From Dysidea avara (taxonomy: Eukaryota; Porifera; Demospongiae; Dictyoceratida; Dysideidae): a stretch of DNA of 64,000 nucleotides. The notes below the pieces were generated by a model. It worked only from the letters and a program-made list of their open reading frames with translations. It was not told where the DNA came from and ran no database searches. The position numbers and the translations under genes are program-made. Where the stretch lies: the NCBI RefSeq assembly GCF_963678975.1, contig NC_089275.1:25295977-25359976 (forward strand), read 5' to 3'. Positions 13,090 through 25,900 of the stretch are shown here, one piece after another. Every line of letters starts with the position of its first letter. Position 1 is the stretch's first letter.

Positions 13090-14450
13090 TTACGCTCTAT
13101 ATTGCAATAGATCTTCTAGGGCTCTATTGGTGAAGATTAGGCTTTCTTCTACTAGTTTCAATTTGTAACTGCCACAGTAAAACTGCTTTCTTCTGGCAAA
13201 CTTTTTTACTTCAAATAAATCTAAACTAAATGTAGTGCCAATGAAAGAGATGTACTCTGTGTACACATGGAAAATTATTGTCATTATTGTTAACTTGGGA
13301 GAATTTACTATCAGAGTAGCAACACCTTCACCAGTTGCTGATGCCACACACAGTACCAGTCCACCGTGAGCTGACACTGAGTGCATAAATGCATCAGTTC
13401 CAGATGATTTAATGTACACTTCCTCCAAATTGCAATTATATGTAAGTGCACAAGATGGACTATTATGATGAGTATATTTGAGACTCTTACAGCTTGTTAT
13501 TATTTCTGCCAAAGCAGTGTATTGATAGCGGTTCATTACACAATGAATGCATGAGTGATGGGAAGAACGGTATTAACAGTTCTCCTGAATTACCTTTGAT
13601 ATTGTCCCTGCATTCAATACAAGGCCACCTTATGTTATTGTTTTCAGACTTGAACATTTCTGATATAGAACAATAACTGTCTGTACAGTTTGAAAGTCTT
13701 CATTTTGACTTTTTGAGGTATCAAAACACAAGACTCAATGGCCAGATAGGTCATTCTCATATCTGCCAATATTTCCCATAATAGAACTAGACTCTACATA
13801 TTTGCTACAGATATACCCAACAGATTTAGCCCTTGTAGATTATTACAACAACTAGCTAATATATGTAACTGTATACGACTGACTGTAGCTATATGGTATC
13901 TTTGTTGAGCTTGACTATTGTTGCTTTTTGTAGTGATTCGCTGCCATATGTACAACTTGTCAATGATTAAAGATTTTTGTTCAATCCTAGCAAACCGTAA
14001 TCACTAGATTTTAGGGTACTTGACAGGCCAAACTCCAACCGAAACATTGGCAATATTGGGGAAAGATCTGTTGTAACTTTGTAACTGCTATAAAACTTGA
14101 TACTACTATAGTGTGACCAACTGGTACAGTGGGATTTAAACTCAATGTACTCATCTGTACAGATATCCATGCTTGGTACAATGTCTAGCGTCTGTGGTAG
14201 AAACCCTTGCTTTGTCCAGTTTTCCATCCATAAGAGTGGTGATGAATAAAGCCAGGTGTGTATATCATCTCCCTTTGATTGTATTCTTATGGTCAGTTTG
14301 TTCGGGCTTGAACCAATCAAAACTAGTGACTCAATCTCACACGTCACAAAATATCTAAATGCTGCAAATTCCTCAAACAATGTGTGATGGCTCTTAGTTT
14401 TTCTGGTTGTAGTTCAGTGGTTGTTGATAAGTTAAGCCGCATAACACGTC
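13090..14450 (-). pseudogene. Decayed leucine-rich-repeat (NLR-like) sequence
   Basis: Several minus-strand frames look protein-like but shift into one another. Between about 14450 and 14370 one frame reads MRLNLSTTTELQPEKLRAIT, then HCLRNLQHLDI, a typical LRR pattern, and stops. The neighbouring frame continues with CEIESLVLIGSSPNKLTIRI to 13967. A second block (13090-13536) has LAEIITSCKSLKY, again LRR-like. Lack of one continuous frame suggests a broken NLR-type LRR region, although unrecognised introns could explain some shifts. No NACHT domain was found nearby. Confidence 0.4.
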
Positions 14451-16925
14451 TGCAATGGTAAATCAATACACATAACCCAAAAAAGGTCATGTGATCAACA
14501 AAAGTAAAGTGCTTAACGTATTTTCACATTGCTTCAACATGTTCTTCACTTCAGTTTCCTTGCTACCAAGATGTGGCAATATAAAGTGCCTCCACAGTGA
14601 AGGTGTTTCACTAATTCTTTAAATGTGACTGGATTTTGGGAAAACGATCCAAATCGCACATTAGAAGTTTCGAGATAAACGGTTTCAAAGAATTCAAGCC
14701 AGCATAACTCTCCAAGGATAGCAAGCACGCGTATGAAATTTACACTAAAGATGCATCAATCTGTTACCTTTCAGACCACTTCCAGTACTTGTAGCTGCTC
14801 ATAGAGTTTCCCACCAAATAAGATGCGGGGTGGAGGCCGGGTGGGGGGTGGCGGTGTGGGCAAGGACTAGACCTCAAAATGGAGGCAGACCACGAATGGA
14901 GTCCAGAGACGAGATTACAGGGCTATGCTGGCTCCTTGGTGGCTGATATATATAGTATGAGCTGAATCCTCAAAAACATATAATAATTTATGGATGCAAC
15001 TACACACGATCTTGAAATTTGGCTCATTTGTAGTACTGCTTGACCTGCTAAAAACATTTCAAAATCTTTTTGTTCAAATGTTTGACATAATATTTACGGC
15101 CAATCAAAATTTTCACAATACATTTCCTATGGGGAAGCCATATAAGTACATTGTCCATTACAGCCCATTCCTGAACTTGTATGGAGCCAAACTGTATGTG
15201 TCTGTTGTTGACACCTTTGCTGTTACCAATAATCATCTGGTTGGCTGAAATGTTAACTCTGTTGAGAAAAAATGCACTTTTAATTTTTAGCTGTTTTTCA
15301 GGATTCAGCTCAATGTGAACATATACTATAGTAAAATCTACAGAAAAACGTCTGGTCAACATTATCAGGCTGTCCACCAGTAAACCACTGATTCTTGCCA
15401 AGCCAGATCCTTCACAAGTCCTAAAACCGCCATTCGAGCTCTACACACCACCCAGAAAAGATGCCTGTTGAAACCAGCCTCGAGTAGTTTGAGTAGTACT
15501 GAGTGTCAAAACTACTAGTACAATAGTGTAGCTACCCACTGGAGGTGTAAGTTTGATTTTGACTGATGTGTGATTTGGATCGGTTTTGTAAAATCTGGTC
15601 ACAAATCTCTAAAGCACTAGGTAAAAAGGAGAATTATAAACTAGAAGTTCAGGAGGTAATACCGTCAATAAATTGTTCTTAACGGTGCCTTTCATGCTAG
15701 TTTCACTAAATCTGATATCAGTTGTTAATTTAGTTTTTTCAAGGGTGTAAACACCCCTCCACCCCCACAGCACTAGATTATGACTATATGGTAAAGTGCT
15801 GGACAAAATAAAACTGTAATCATAGACCAATGCAATGGAAGCACTTGACCACATGATCAGGTATTGCTGGCAGGGTCAAGTGTATCAACTCTGAATTGTT
15901 TGGTACTGGGGGAGCTTAAATTCCTGGCCAGTGTTATGGTTAAAATAGCTGCAGGATACAGTGTAAGTATAAAACAGTTGAGGATTTTGATGAAGTTTTA
16001 TCTGAATTCGAGTTCAGGCTTAACATTAATTTTATAGCTATATTTTTCACCTTGTATAGCCTACTGCATACAGCTCACAATCACATAAAAGTGCTACACA
16101 GTGCTAGATTTTTTAAGTGCATTACTATAAGCACCTATATTATACTGAACAATTTTGATTTTGGTCATGTCTTTAGCTAGCTGAGCTGGACTGGCCACTC
16201 ATTCTTCATAACCACGGGACCACTGTTTCACTGAAGAAGCTATTGATCAATTTTTCAGTCACGTATGGACCTGATACTGACTTAAAGTATATTTTGGTAT
16301 AGCTAATGAGATTTGTTGTGACCGCTTGTTGGCATGCAGTGGTAAACTCCATGCCAACTCTTTTACAAAATTACGGAATGTGGGATCGTTAGTCACTTAA
16401 AGTCCTCACGATCATGTATGCATGCAGTAGAGCTAGCTAGTCAAGTTGTTATGCTTTGACTAAAATTCGTACATCTTCATGCACTCTACTGGTAGTCTCG
16501 TAAATGTAATATGGTGGCAGTCACTCACTCATCTCGTGAGACACATACATAGTACTTTGTAATTTTGTAAGTTACTGCTGTTTCCAAACCTGTTGGAATG
16601 TGTTTAACTGATACATCTAACAGTGAAGTACATCATACATCCTCAATTTAATAATTATGGAATATTTGCTTGATACTGCATAGCTTACAATGTACACGTA
16701 CGTACAGTACCATGAGGCCCCTCTCCCAGGTACAAGAATGAGGTGATATGACATAATTATTGTATATAATGTACTACATACGTGTACACCTGTAACCTGT
16801 AATGTGTATAAATATTGTTGAAATCTACATACAATAAGTGGTAGGAGCAAAATAGTACAATGATGTTGTTTATCAACACTCACAAGATAATAGGACTTAC
16901 AGTTAAACTATGCAGTTAACACAAT
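14451..16925. other. Mostly non-coding; weak open frames
   Basis: Open frames at 14546-14728 and 15048-15401 (minus) may be further decayed parts of the LRR sequence, but no motif supports them. A G-rich patch lies at about 14820-14870. The right end should contain the 3' UTR of the channel gene. Confidence 0.3.
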
Positions 16926-19900
16926 TTAGACAGCAGTTTCCATAACTTCTCCTTGACCAAAACTAGGTAGCAAACCATAGTACCCCACTATAGCATCAAA
17001 ATGTTCCTGCACATTGGGATATAGTTCTACTAGCTGATCAAACTCTGACTTGCGCACAACAATGATATCAACATGATTTATTGCAATTGCTGTGACTTCT
17101 TTCTGGTGTTTGTTGTAGAAGCTGTTTAGTCCAAAAAAACTGCCACTAGTCAGAACACTTTGCTGAGTAGTAATGTCAGTAGATATCCTCACCTAAATAC
17201 AGGCATTCCAATAGAACTGACTGATACTAGTACACTATACTTACACTTCCATCTTGAATAATGTAAAGATCATAATTTATATCTCTTGTAACAACAATAT
17301 ACTGATTAGGTAGATAAAAAAATTTCTTTAATGTCAGTGAAAGCCTTCGTAAGAATGCTTCATCTATATCAACAAACAATGGGATCTAAAGAGATTTAGC
17401 ACATACATACGTAAATAGCTAAATACATGTGACTAGCTAATTTGCTTCTTACTTTTCGTAACAATCTTTCTGTCCCAGCCATTGCTATTTCAGCCTGCAT
17501 GCTAAATGACAAGTCATTCAATAAGGAATGGTAATGTATGTTTCTGTAAGAAGAACAAACATTGACCTCTACAAAGTCAGGAAGAAATATACAGACCGTT
17601 TTCTTGCCCAGATATAATCCAAATACTCAAGCACATGTCTTTGAAGACTTGATGTGATCTTCTTTTGTTTCATGTATTTCTGTACATATAACCAATGGTA
17701 ATTTGGATACACAGGACAAACCCAAATATCTAGTATCTTTGAATTATAGATGCAATCATAAGCATGAGTCCATATACAGTACATCCAAATGTTTAAATCT
17801 GTGAACAACCCGTGTGTGTGTGTGCATGCTCAATCTGTGCCATCTAGGGGGAGTCACTAGAGCTCTTCTGTGGGAAAAGCTGTTTTGTTTCTGGATGTGA
17901 GAAGACTTAAATCCATTGTTCTGAGGACTTAATCTGGCACAGTAAGTACTGTGTTGGTCACCTCCTCCAACAAAACAGACTACACACTGTAGTGTGTGAA
18001 CAAAATTTCCATCACAATAGTGTTCTCATTCAGCACTGTATGCATTAATAAGTCCCTGTATAATGGGAAATTCACTAACAAACAGAAAACAGTGAAAACT
18101 GAATGTTTTCTTTTGTGGGTGATATGATATCACCACTGCACAGTAACACTAACCTTTATTGCTATAATCTTTCCCTTAAACTCTACCAGGTTCTTATTCC
18201 AGTTAAATATTTCAGACGCAACATTTCCCAAGATGAAACCAAACATCAGTTTACCAATGATCATGACACAACTGGAGATTATCATTTCAAGCACATTAGT
18301 AGCTGAGATTTCACCATATCCAGTAGTGGTCAGTGTAGTCACTGACCAGTATAGGCTAACCAGGTAGTGATATTGGTCAGTGTCAACTAAACCTGTAATA
18401 ATAATAATACTGTATACCCATTGTTAAATGCAGTGTTATGATGGTGTATATATGTGCATGTGTGTGTACATGTGTGTGTACATGTGTGTGTACATGTGTG
18501 TGTACATGTGTGTGTACATGTGTGTGCGCGTGCATGTGTGCATGTGTGAGAGGCAGCATAGCCAAGTGGATAGAGCATCAGCCTGGTGATCGAATCAATG
18601 CCCAGTTATGCCAAGTTAGTGTTGTTGTTTCCTTGAGCAAGAAACTATACTGACAATCTCACATTGCTCCAGCTGTTTAAATGGGGACCTGGTGGCCTGG
18701 TGTCAATGAAGCAGCCCACCCAGCAGTAACATCAATGGGTACCTGTTGTAAACTTGGGAAGCAAATCCTCAACTGTCCATGTCTCGCATAGTAGGTGAAG
18801 GGACTTCAAGTGCCCATGCCTTCACCTGTGAGACATGGCAAAGCCTCCTGTAGGTTACTAGTCCTACCCCAGATGAATTTGCTATGCTGACTTATAGCAT
18901 CTGAGTAACTCACAGGTGTCCCAGTGTTGTTCCAGTGGGTAGGTGTGACTGTGCTCACATGCATGATATGGTGTGTGTGCGTGTGTGCATGTGCATGTGT
19001 GTATCTGGGGTGCAGATACCTGGGTTCCCATTCAGGTAGCTATGAAAAAGCTAGAGACATTTCATCATTGCTGTATTAGATGCATAATGGGTATTGGATG
19101 GGTTGTACGAGTTTATGGAAACAATTAAGTAATGAAGGAGTGGAGAGAAATCCTTTAGAAGAAGCCTGTAACTACCCGCCCTCACCACTGATCTGATTTA
19201 GATTTTTCAGCAAGAGCATCATCCACTGGATGACTCCCTTCTAAAGCCTAATGTCCGTGCATGATTGTGTATTTGTGTAACCTTTCTGTGTGTCATCTTC
19301 ACAGTACCTGCTAATCTGGCCCAAGATTCAGTACGACAGTTTGTTGCTGGACAACCTATTGCATACCACAAACATGCACTCCAGTGTGTAGACAGTGTCA
19401 GTAGTAAAACACATTGTAGTCCAATAGCAACCATGTGTAGTGACATCCTGTAACATAACAATTAGCTACAATTCATTGGGGTACAATAGATCACACAGAA
19501 AATCAGTATACTGCATAAATAATTACTCACAGTGCTCTAAATTGTTGGCTTTCTCCTCTCATAAAGGGAAGTAGCCTGACAATTCTCAACACTCTGTGTA
19601 GTCGTAGACAAAGAAACGTCACTGTCCTGGCATCATCGTCACTGATTGGTATTGCAAATATCTCAATAGGCAAGAGTAGAACAAGGTCAAATATCAATCC
19701 AGTTGGGGACCGCAAATAATGGAATGCAATTGCTTTATTGCTAGTAATTCTGTTACCATCTTTGTCTTGGTAGATTGTGAAAAACTTGAGGATTAGCTGT
19801 ATAAATAATGAACTTATCCTGTACTTTTAAATACAATGACCAACCTCTATCACAAAGTAGAGTTCTGCAAGATAGCTCACCACATACCACCCAACAGATG

Positions 19901-22900
19901 TGTCCACAAAACTAGCCTAGTCATGTAATACATAATAATAAGCAGTGAATTCAGTCTTGTTACCTGGTAGGGTAGGACCAATGAAGTAAATAGTGCTAGA
20001 AAATGTCCAATAGCAGAAACTATTTGACCAGTATAACTCTCTGAGTCAATCATCAACCAACGACTTGGGCAGAATTGCTTTAGATTTTGTGCATCTTGAT
20101 CAAACAATTCATCAGGTTGAGAAAAGTCTCCCACAGTGACATCCGGGAGAGCTACAGATTGTTCCTGAAGTTTTAATGAATGGTATCTCTTCTTTGCTAC
20201 AGTCTTAATGTGCTCTGCAATGTCTGGATAATGTCTTAAGCAGTATTTGAGATCTGCTTTGCTCAGGATAAAAAGATCACAGTTTGTTTTTGCTCTAAAA
20301 CAATATCATACAGTACAATTACTGTATAGTAGGGACCAAAAGGTTTGGGTGTGGCCCATGAAAAACATCACCCTAAAACCAGTCTCACTTTTCCTTGAGA
20401 CGATGATGAAGCAGTATTGGTTAGGTAAAACTAAGCCCAAACAAGCCTTCACATCCACCCAAAACACTTTCAACAAGTTGCTATTAAATTTTTTTCTACA
20501 TTGGAATTTTCTACTGACTAACTGACCGAGTAACTGATGCCTTCAGACAAGCGTAACTCAATAATGGCTAAGGCTTACAGGCTTGTCTTTTTCATTGTTT
20601 GACATCGCTTCAGCCAGACAAGTGCCTTTTGGCATACCGCAGTATGTATAATGCATTCTTCATGGACTTACCAGTGTCCTCCTTTGTGTCCCATTCATCT
20701 TTGCTGACAGCAAAAGGTGTCGATTTGGCAGTAGCACATGATGGCTTCCCTTTGTAAAGGAAATCATAAGTATTTTTCATAGTGGCTACTTTGATTGCAG
20801 AGGTGCTTTTCAAACAGTTCTTGATTCATACTGCTGTGTAGTAGTTGTACTTTGTAATTAGCTTATTATGTGCATGTCTTGTTTAGTTTTTGTAGTTGTA
20901 ATTGTATACTTACTGTATTCCTTTGTTGGTTTTTGTAATGTGTATGTACATGTGTTCACTCCGGTAAGGAAGAACAGCTGTGCCGATTACCTGAGGTTAA
21001 ATCAATAATTAATCAATCAAGAACATCGCTGACAATGCAGTGTAATGGATATTTCACTTTTCAATTGATAGCTGGGGTGCGTGGCACCACTTCTTTCTTT
21101 TGATGTGGAATGCATGGGTTCACCAGTCATAATAATTTTATTTTACAAAAAAAAGTTAACAAACAAGTACACAAAATTTTTTGGAATTTTCAACTATAGT
21201 AGGGACCATAGCACATTGATAAAAAGTACTGAAACAAGATGGATTAGTGCACAATATTAAATCACAATAAAACAAAAATGTTATATCCCTACTGTGCATT
21301 TCTGTTGTGGTATCTTGAGCATGCACAGTAGGGATATAACACTTCTTATTGTTTTACTGTGATTTAAGTCATTTAACATCGTGCACTACTCCAGCTTGTT
21401 TCAGTATTTTTTCAACATGCTATGGTCCCAACTTGTTGAAAATTCCATATTTTTTTGTGTACAGTACTTGTTCATTATTACAACCAATCTACCGTATAGG
21501 TGGTTTAATTGGCAAGGAATTTAATTCAACAGATAGTTGAAATTTGGTGTGTCCACCAAAATAAAATCCTGCCAATATCATTGTGAAATGCCAGCACGGC
21601 AGTGAATGAGCAGCTCATTCACCACCAATAGTCTGCCAATATTTGTAGTTCAATTTCTAATAAGTATTATAATTCCCACCAATTTAACCATTATTATAGC
21701 TTACTTAACAGTGGCAGTAATACGGCACCCAAGTAGACAGCTAATTTCACCAAAGAAATTTCCAGCACATATTTGAGTAATACGAATGCTTTCGTCTTTT
21801 CCAGCAAATATTTCAACTATTCCAGTGCTAATAAAATATATCTACAAGATGGAATATTAATATTGTAAATCATTACAGAATAGTATACAGACTTACCGCA
21901 TTTCCCAAGTCTCCCTTCTTAAGAATTAATTCACCACTTAAGAAGAACACTGGTTTACAAGAGAGAGCCAACAATTTTAAAAATGATGTGTCTGCATTTT
22001 GAAAAATTGGAACCTATGTGATATACGATGACAACAATTACATTGTGGTTGCTCATTACCTGTTCAATCAATTTCTTGTGAAGATTCAGTGCAATATCAG
22101 CTTTAAGTGATACTGGCAGGCCTTCAAATATGTTCTGTAAGTCAATACCTCTTTCTTTTTGCCATAAATGTGCATAGTGACTGGACAAAAGTTATTCAGT
22201 ATGATGTTAGAAACATGTGTTATTCCCTTACCACACAACTCTTTGAGTTATAGAAGAGTCAACTTTATTATCCTGAGTTAGGTTAAAATAAAATTCTAAA
22301 ATTTAAAAATTATTATTCCCACCTTTAAGAAAACTTTTATTGCTGATATTTTTTCTTTGAAGGCACTATACAGAGAGGCAGTATTAGTCAAACCAGCAGC
22401 AATGCTTCCTAGCATGTATCCATAAGCTATCACTGATATGATCATGATTGTTAGTGCATATGTTCTCTGTTAAATGGAATAACAATCTTACTAATGTGAA
22501 ATACAATGATGATATACCAACCTCAAAGTCTGTGTATGCTACAATATCGCCATAGCCTACAGACGTGGAACTTGCTGATGCCCAGTAAAATGTGGTCACA
22601 TATCTCCGGAATCTGGAATCGTTTGTTGCTGAGCAAAAACAGGACAACAAGTAGTAAAGTTATAGTTGACAGTAGCTAACACACATAACACACACAGACC
22701 AATAATGTTTATAAAGATACAGTACTATCAGAACTTTGAAATGCTACTAAAAAAGCAATCGTTCATCTGATCAAATGTAGTGTGCCTTGTTAATGTATAT
22801 ATACAAATTACCTACCAAAAGGTGTTAGTGCAGTCTCTTGAAACACCCAACCACTAGTGGTACATGTAGAATCACCAGTGACTTGCAGTAAAGTATCGGC

Positions 22901-25900
22901 CCACACAGAACATGCTACTGTGTACCAGCAGCAGGAAATCCAGTGTGTCCCAAGTCCCAGAAAAATGAAAAACTTGATTGATCTATACAAATGCAAATTA
23001 TGCATCTTGTGTTTGTATCAGTTTAGTATGCTCACTGACTTTAACAAGTTAGCAGGCATGTACATAGATTCTTCAACATAATCGAAGATGAGAATCTATT
23101 TGACGACGAACATGAAAATACTATACGTATGTAGTAATCCTGGATGCTCTTACCAGTTTGTAAGCTCTTATGAGTCGATTTAGCCTCACCAGTGATAACA
23201 TAGTGAGTAACTCATCTAAGTAGAAAAAACTGATTTCATACATGATATAAAAAACATTCACACCTCCATTCCAAATAGCTAGAGACAGCAGTTCAGTGGG
23301 ACAGTTACCCAAAAAGTCTAATAACAGGTTTGTTTTAAGGTAGTGTATGGCGCACATCACTGGAGCTGTCACTAGGATCCCTTCAGCATTGAAATAAGCA
23401 GTATGGACCTTCAGAACTCTAATACAACTAGGCTATAAGCACATTAATACACTATATACAAACACTTACATGTCAATGTAAAAGAAAGCATCAATGAAAT
23501 AATTGATGGTCCAGAGTGGTGGACTTTTAATATAATATGAAGCTTGTAAGCTGATGGTTATGCAGCTAGTAAAACTTAGCACACAAATCAAAATTTCCCA
23601 TACAACACTGGCCTTTGATTTAGGCATGAAAACATACCTTTAATGAAACCCAAAAATTGTAACAATGATTTTGATGGTTTGCAACTTACGGTAACAAAAT
23701 GCACGCAAAGATTTTTTTAAGGTTCTCTTGGATTTTTTCCTTAGTTGAAAAGTGATGAAGCCCTATTTCACCACTTTGACTTGAGTTGGTGGATGTAGTA
23801 CTCCTTTGGTGACGTTCAGCCAAACCTTGTCATTTAAATATAACAGCTATACATAGTGCAAAACTGGTCACATACTTTCTAATTGTGATTCACTCAGTCT
23901 ATTGGACATTATTCTCATCAGCTTAACTTGTTCTCCTCTGCTTAGAGCAATTCCCATTTCGTCAAGTGTCAACACCTTATCATCATCAGGGTTGTACTTC
24001 AGGAATGTGACATTGGGATAAGTGGATACACTCAGGGGACAAGCCAGCTTAATTCTGTCAATATTGTCTGTTAAATTAGCAACTATTTTTGTCAACACTG
24101 ATTGCCTAAAAACCAAGTGTCAAAATCTATTTCCTGTATAAGAGACATTATCTACACACCTTGTAACAATGTTTATTGGTACTGTCATTGATACTGCCAG
24201 AGCAGAGAATGTGTCATGTTTTATAAAGCTTCTTGGTGGTATAGTCCTCTTGCGACTGGTAATGTTAGCAAGTTTATCAATGATGTGTGTCTTCCTAAAT
24301 GCTCTACTGATCTTCTGAAGTTGACTATAACATAAATTTAAATTCTATTCATTCTTTGATATACACACCTTTTAATCGCAGGAAACTCTTTCAAAATACT
24401 TTCCAACTCCAGCCTATCTATTCCCAATAGTTCACAATGTGTTGCAGCTCTGGCAGTTATTATAGAACGAGATTTACACAACAGGCACAACTGTATGATT
24501 TAAATAGCTATACAGTTTAAAATTATAACAATATTTTACTTCTCCAAAATATCCACCAGGTCCAATCTTAGCAATAACATGACTGAGGTTCTCAGCTAAC
24601 ACTTCCACTATTCCTTTCCTCACACAGAACATCTCATGGTAGATATCTCCATGATACATTATAAAGTCACCCGGGGAGTACAGATATACTGTCATGCTGG
24701 AGGCCAGCTTCTTCATGAAGGAAAGATCTGTGTTAGCAAACCATGGTATGTTCTCAATGGTTCCTCGTAGATCAGTAAATAATACTTCCTCCCTTAAACT
24801 CTCTGGCAAGTCACTCAACAAGTTTGAAACGCAGTTAGCCTCTCCCCTGATAGTATATATAATGTATTTACAATACAATGTCACTAAATGTGCACCTTGA
24901 CTGTTTCCACAGTAGGTTATAATGATGATGAATTCTGCCAGGTAATTGTCTGTCTGTTGTGTGCTGTCTAACAAATTCCTTTACCACATGCAGTCTTCCT
25001 CGAAAGGCCACCCTAAAAAATTGCACATCAACAAATGTATGGATAGAATATGTGCTGCTGACTTTGATGCAAGGGCACTGGTCAGTGTTGCTGCAACAGC
25101 TCCAAGAATGTACCCATAGAGAATTATTCCAGTGATCATTGCAGATATGGCCAATATCTTATCTCTGTCATTGTATGGTGTAATGTCACCATATCCTACT
25201 GTTGTCATTGTAGTAGTAGCCCAATATAGTGAGGTAACATAGTCATGTAAAGCAGTTGTGTTGAGACTTAATCTTTGTTGGTGAGCCCAACTGTCCTTTA
25301 AACACCTACAAAATACAAAGTATATATCTGTGTACATGTTCTTTATGACTACAGACTTTCCATCATGGAAACAAGCTATCATAAACCATATACAAGCTCC
25401 AATGTGAGTTATGGTAGGAATGTAGACAAACATTCTAAGAAAATGTACTTTGCTTGAGCTGACTCGGACAGAGTGTGATAAATCATCTTCAAGTATCACC
25501 CACAACTGTGCATTGAACACACAATAGTAAATGCTGCATGTTAATATACGGCACTTTCCCTCACCCTCCACCATTTAAATACCCGGTTCAATTTGTAGAG
25601 GGCCACATAGTTCCAAGGATCATTCCACACAACAGAGAATATTTCAATTGGGAGAATAGCTATAAAATCTAATAAAAACTTCCAACTTTTGACATAATGA
25701 ACGAGCACTGCCCACGGCTGATCAACTACTATAGCTAAAAACAAGACTTTCATAAGATCTAGATACACAGATTATAATACATCTTACCATTAGCTCCTTC
25801 ATAAGCAATCTTCATGCTAACAATCATATCAGCAATAAACAGTACATCAATGACATAAGTAAAGGCAAACACAACACGTCCTGAACTACCACTGTTATAT

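Larger units (their letters stand above)
16926..20070 (-). other. Channel repeat 4 (S1-S6 and CNBD 4)
   Basis: S1 is at about 19970-20060, S2 at 19845-19915, S3-S4 at 19545-19795, S5 at about 19300-19450, and pore plus S6 at 18150-18395 (TTLTTTGYGEI). C-linker and CNBD exons run from about 17700 to 16926. The CNBD is the most divergent: GSFFGL instead of FGE, and KHQKEVTAIA where the RRTA-type motif should be. The intron at about 18400-19220 contains a minisatellite and a SINE. Confidence 0.75.
20100..23640 (-). other. Channel repeat 3 (S1-S6 and CNBD 3)
   Basis: S1 is at about 23470-23640, S2-S4 at about 23150-23410 (LVRLNRLIRAYKLVR), S5 at about 22820-23000, pore at about 22525-22630 (ASSTSVGYGDI) and S6 at about 22340-22470. 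The CNBD is split over about 21705-22190 (FFGEISCLLGCRITATVK) and the exon below 20298 (AKTNCDLFILSKADL). The 1.4 kb intron between the last two is filled by a repeat and a foldback element. Confidence 0.75.

Noticed and set aside
18555-18625. tRNA gene
   Set aside because: Good A box, but the sequence belongs to a ~400-bp repeat with a second copy and does not fold as a cloverleaf by eye.
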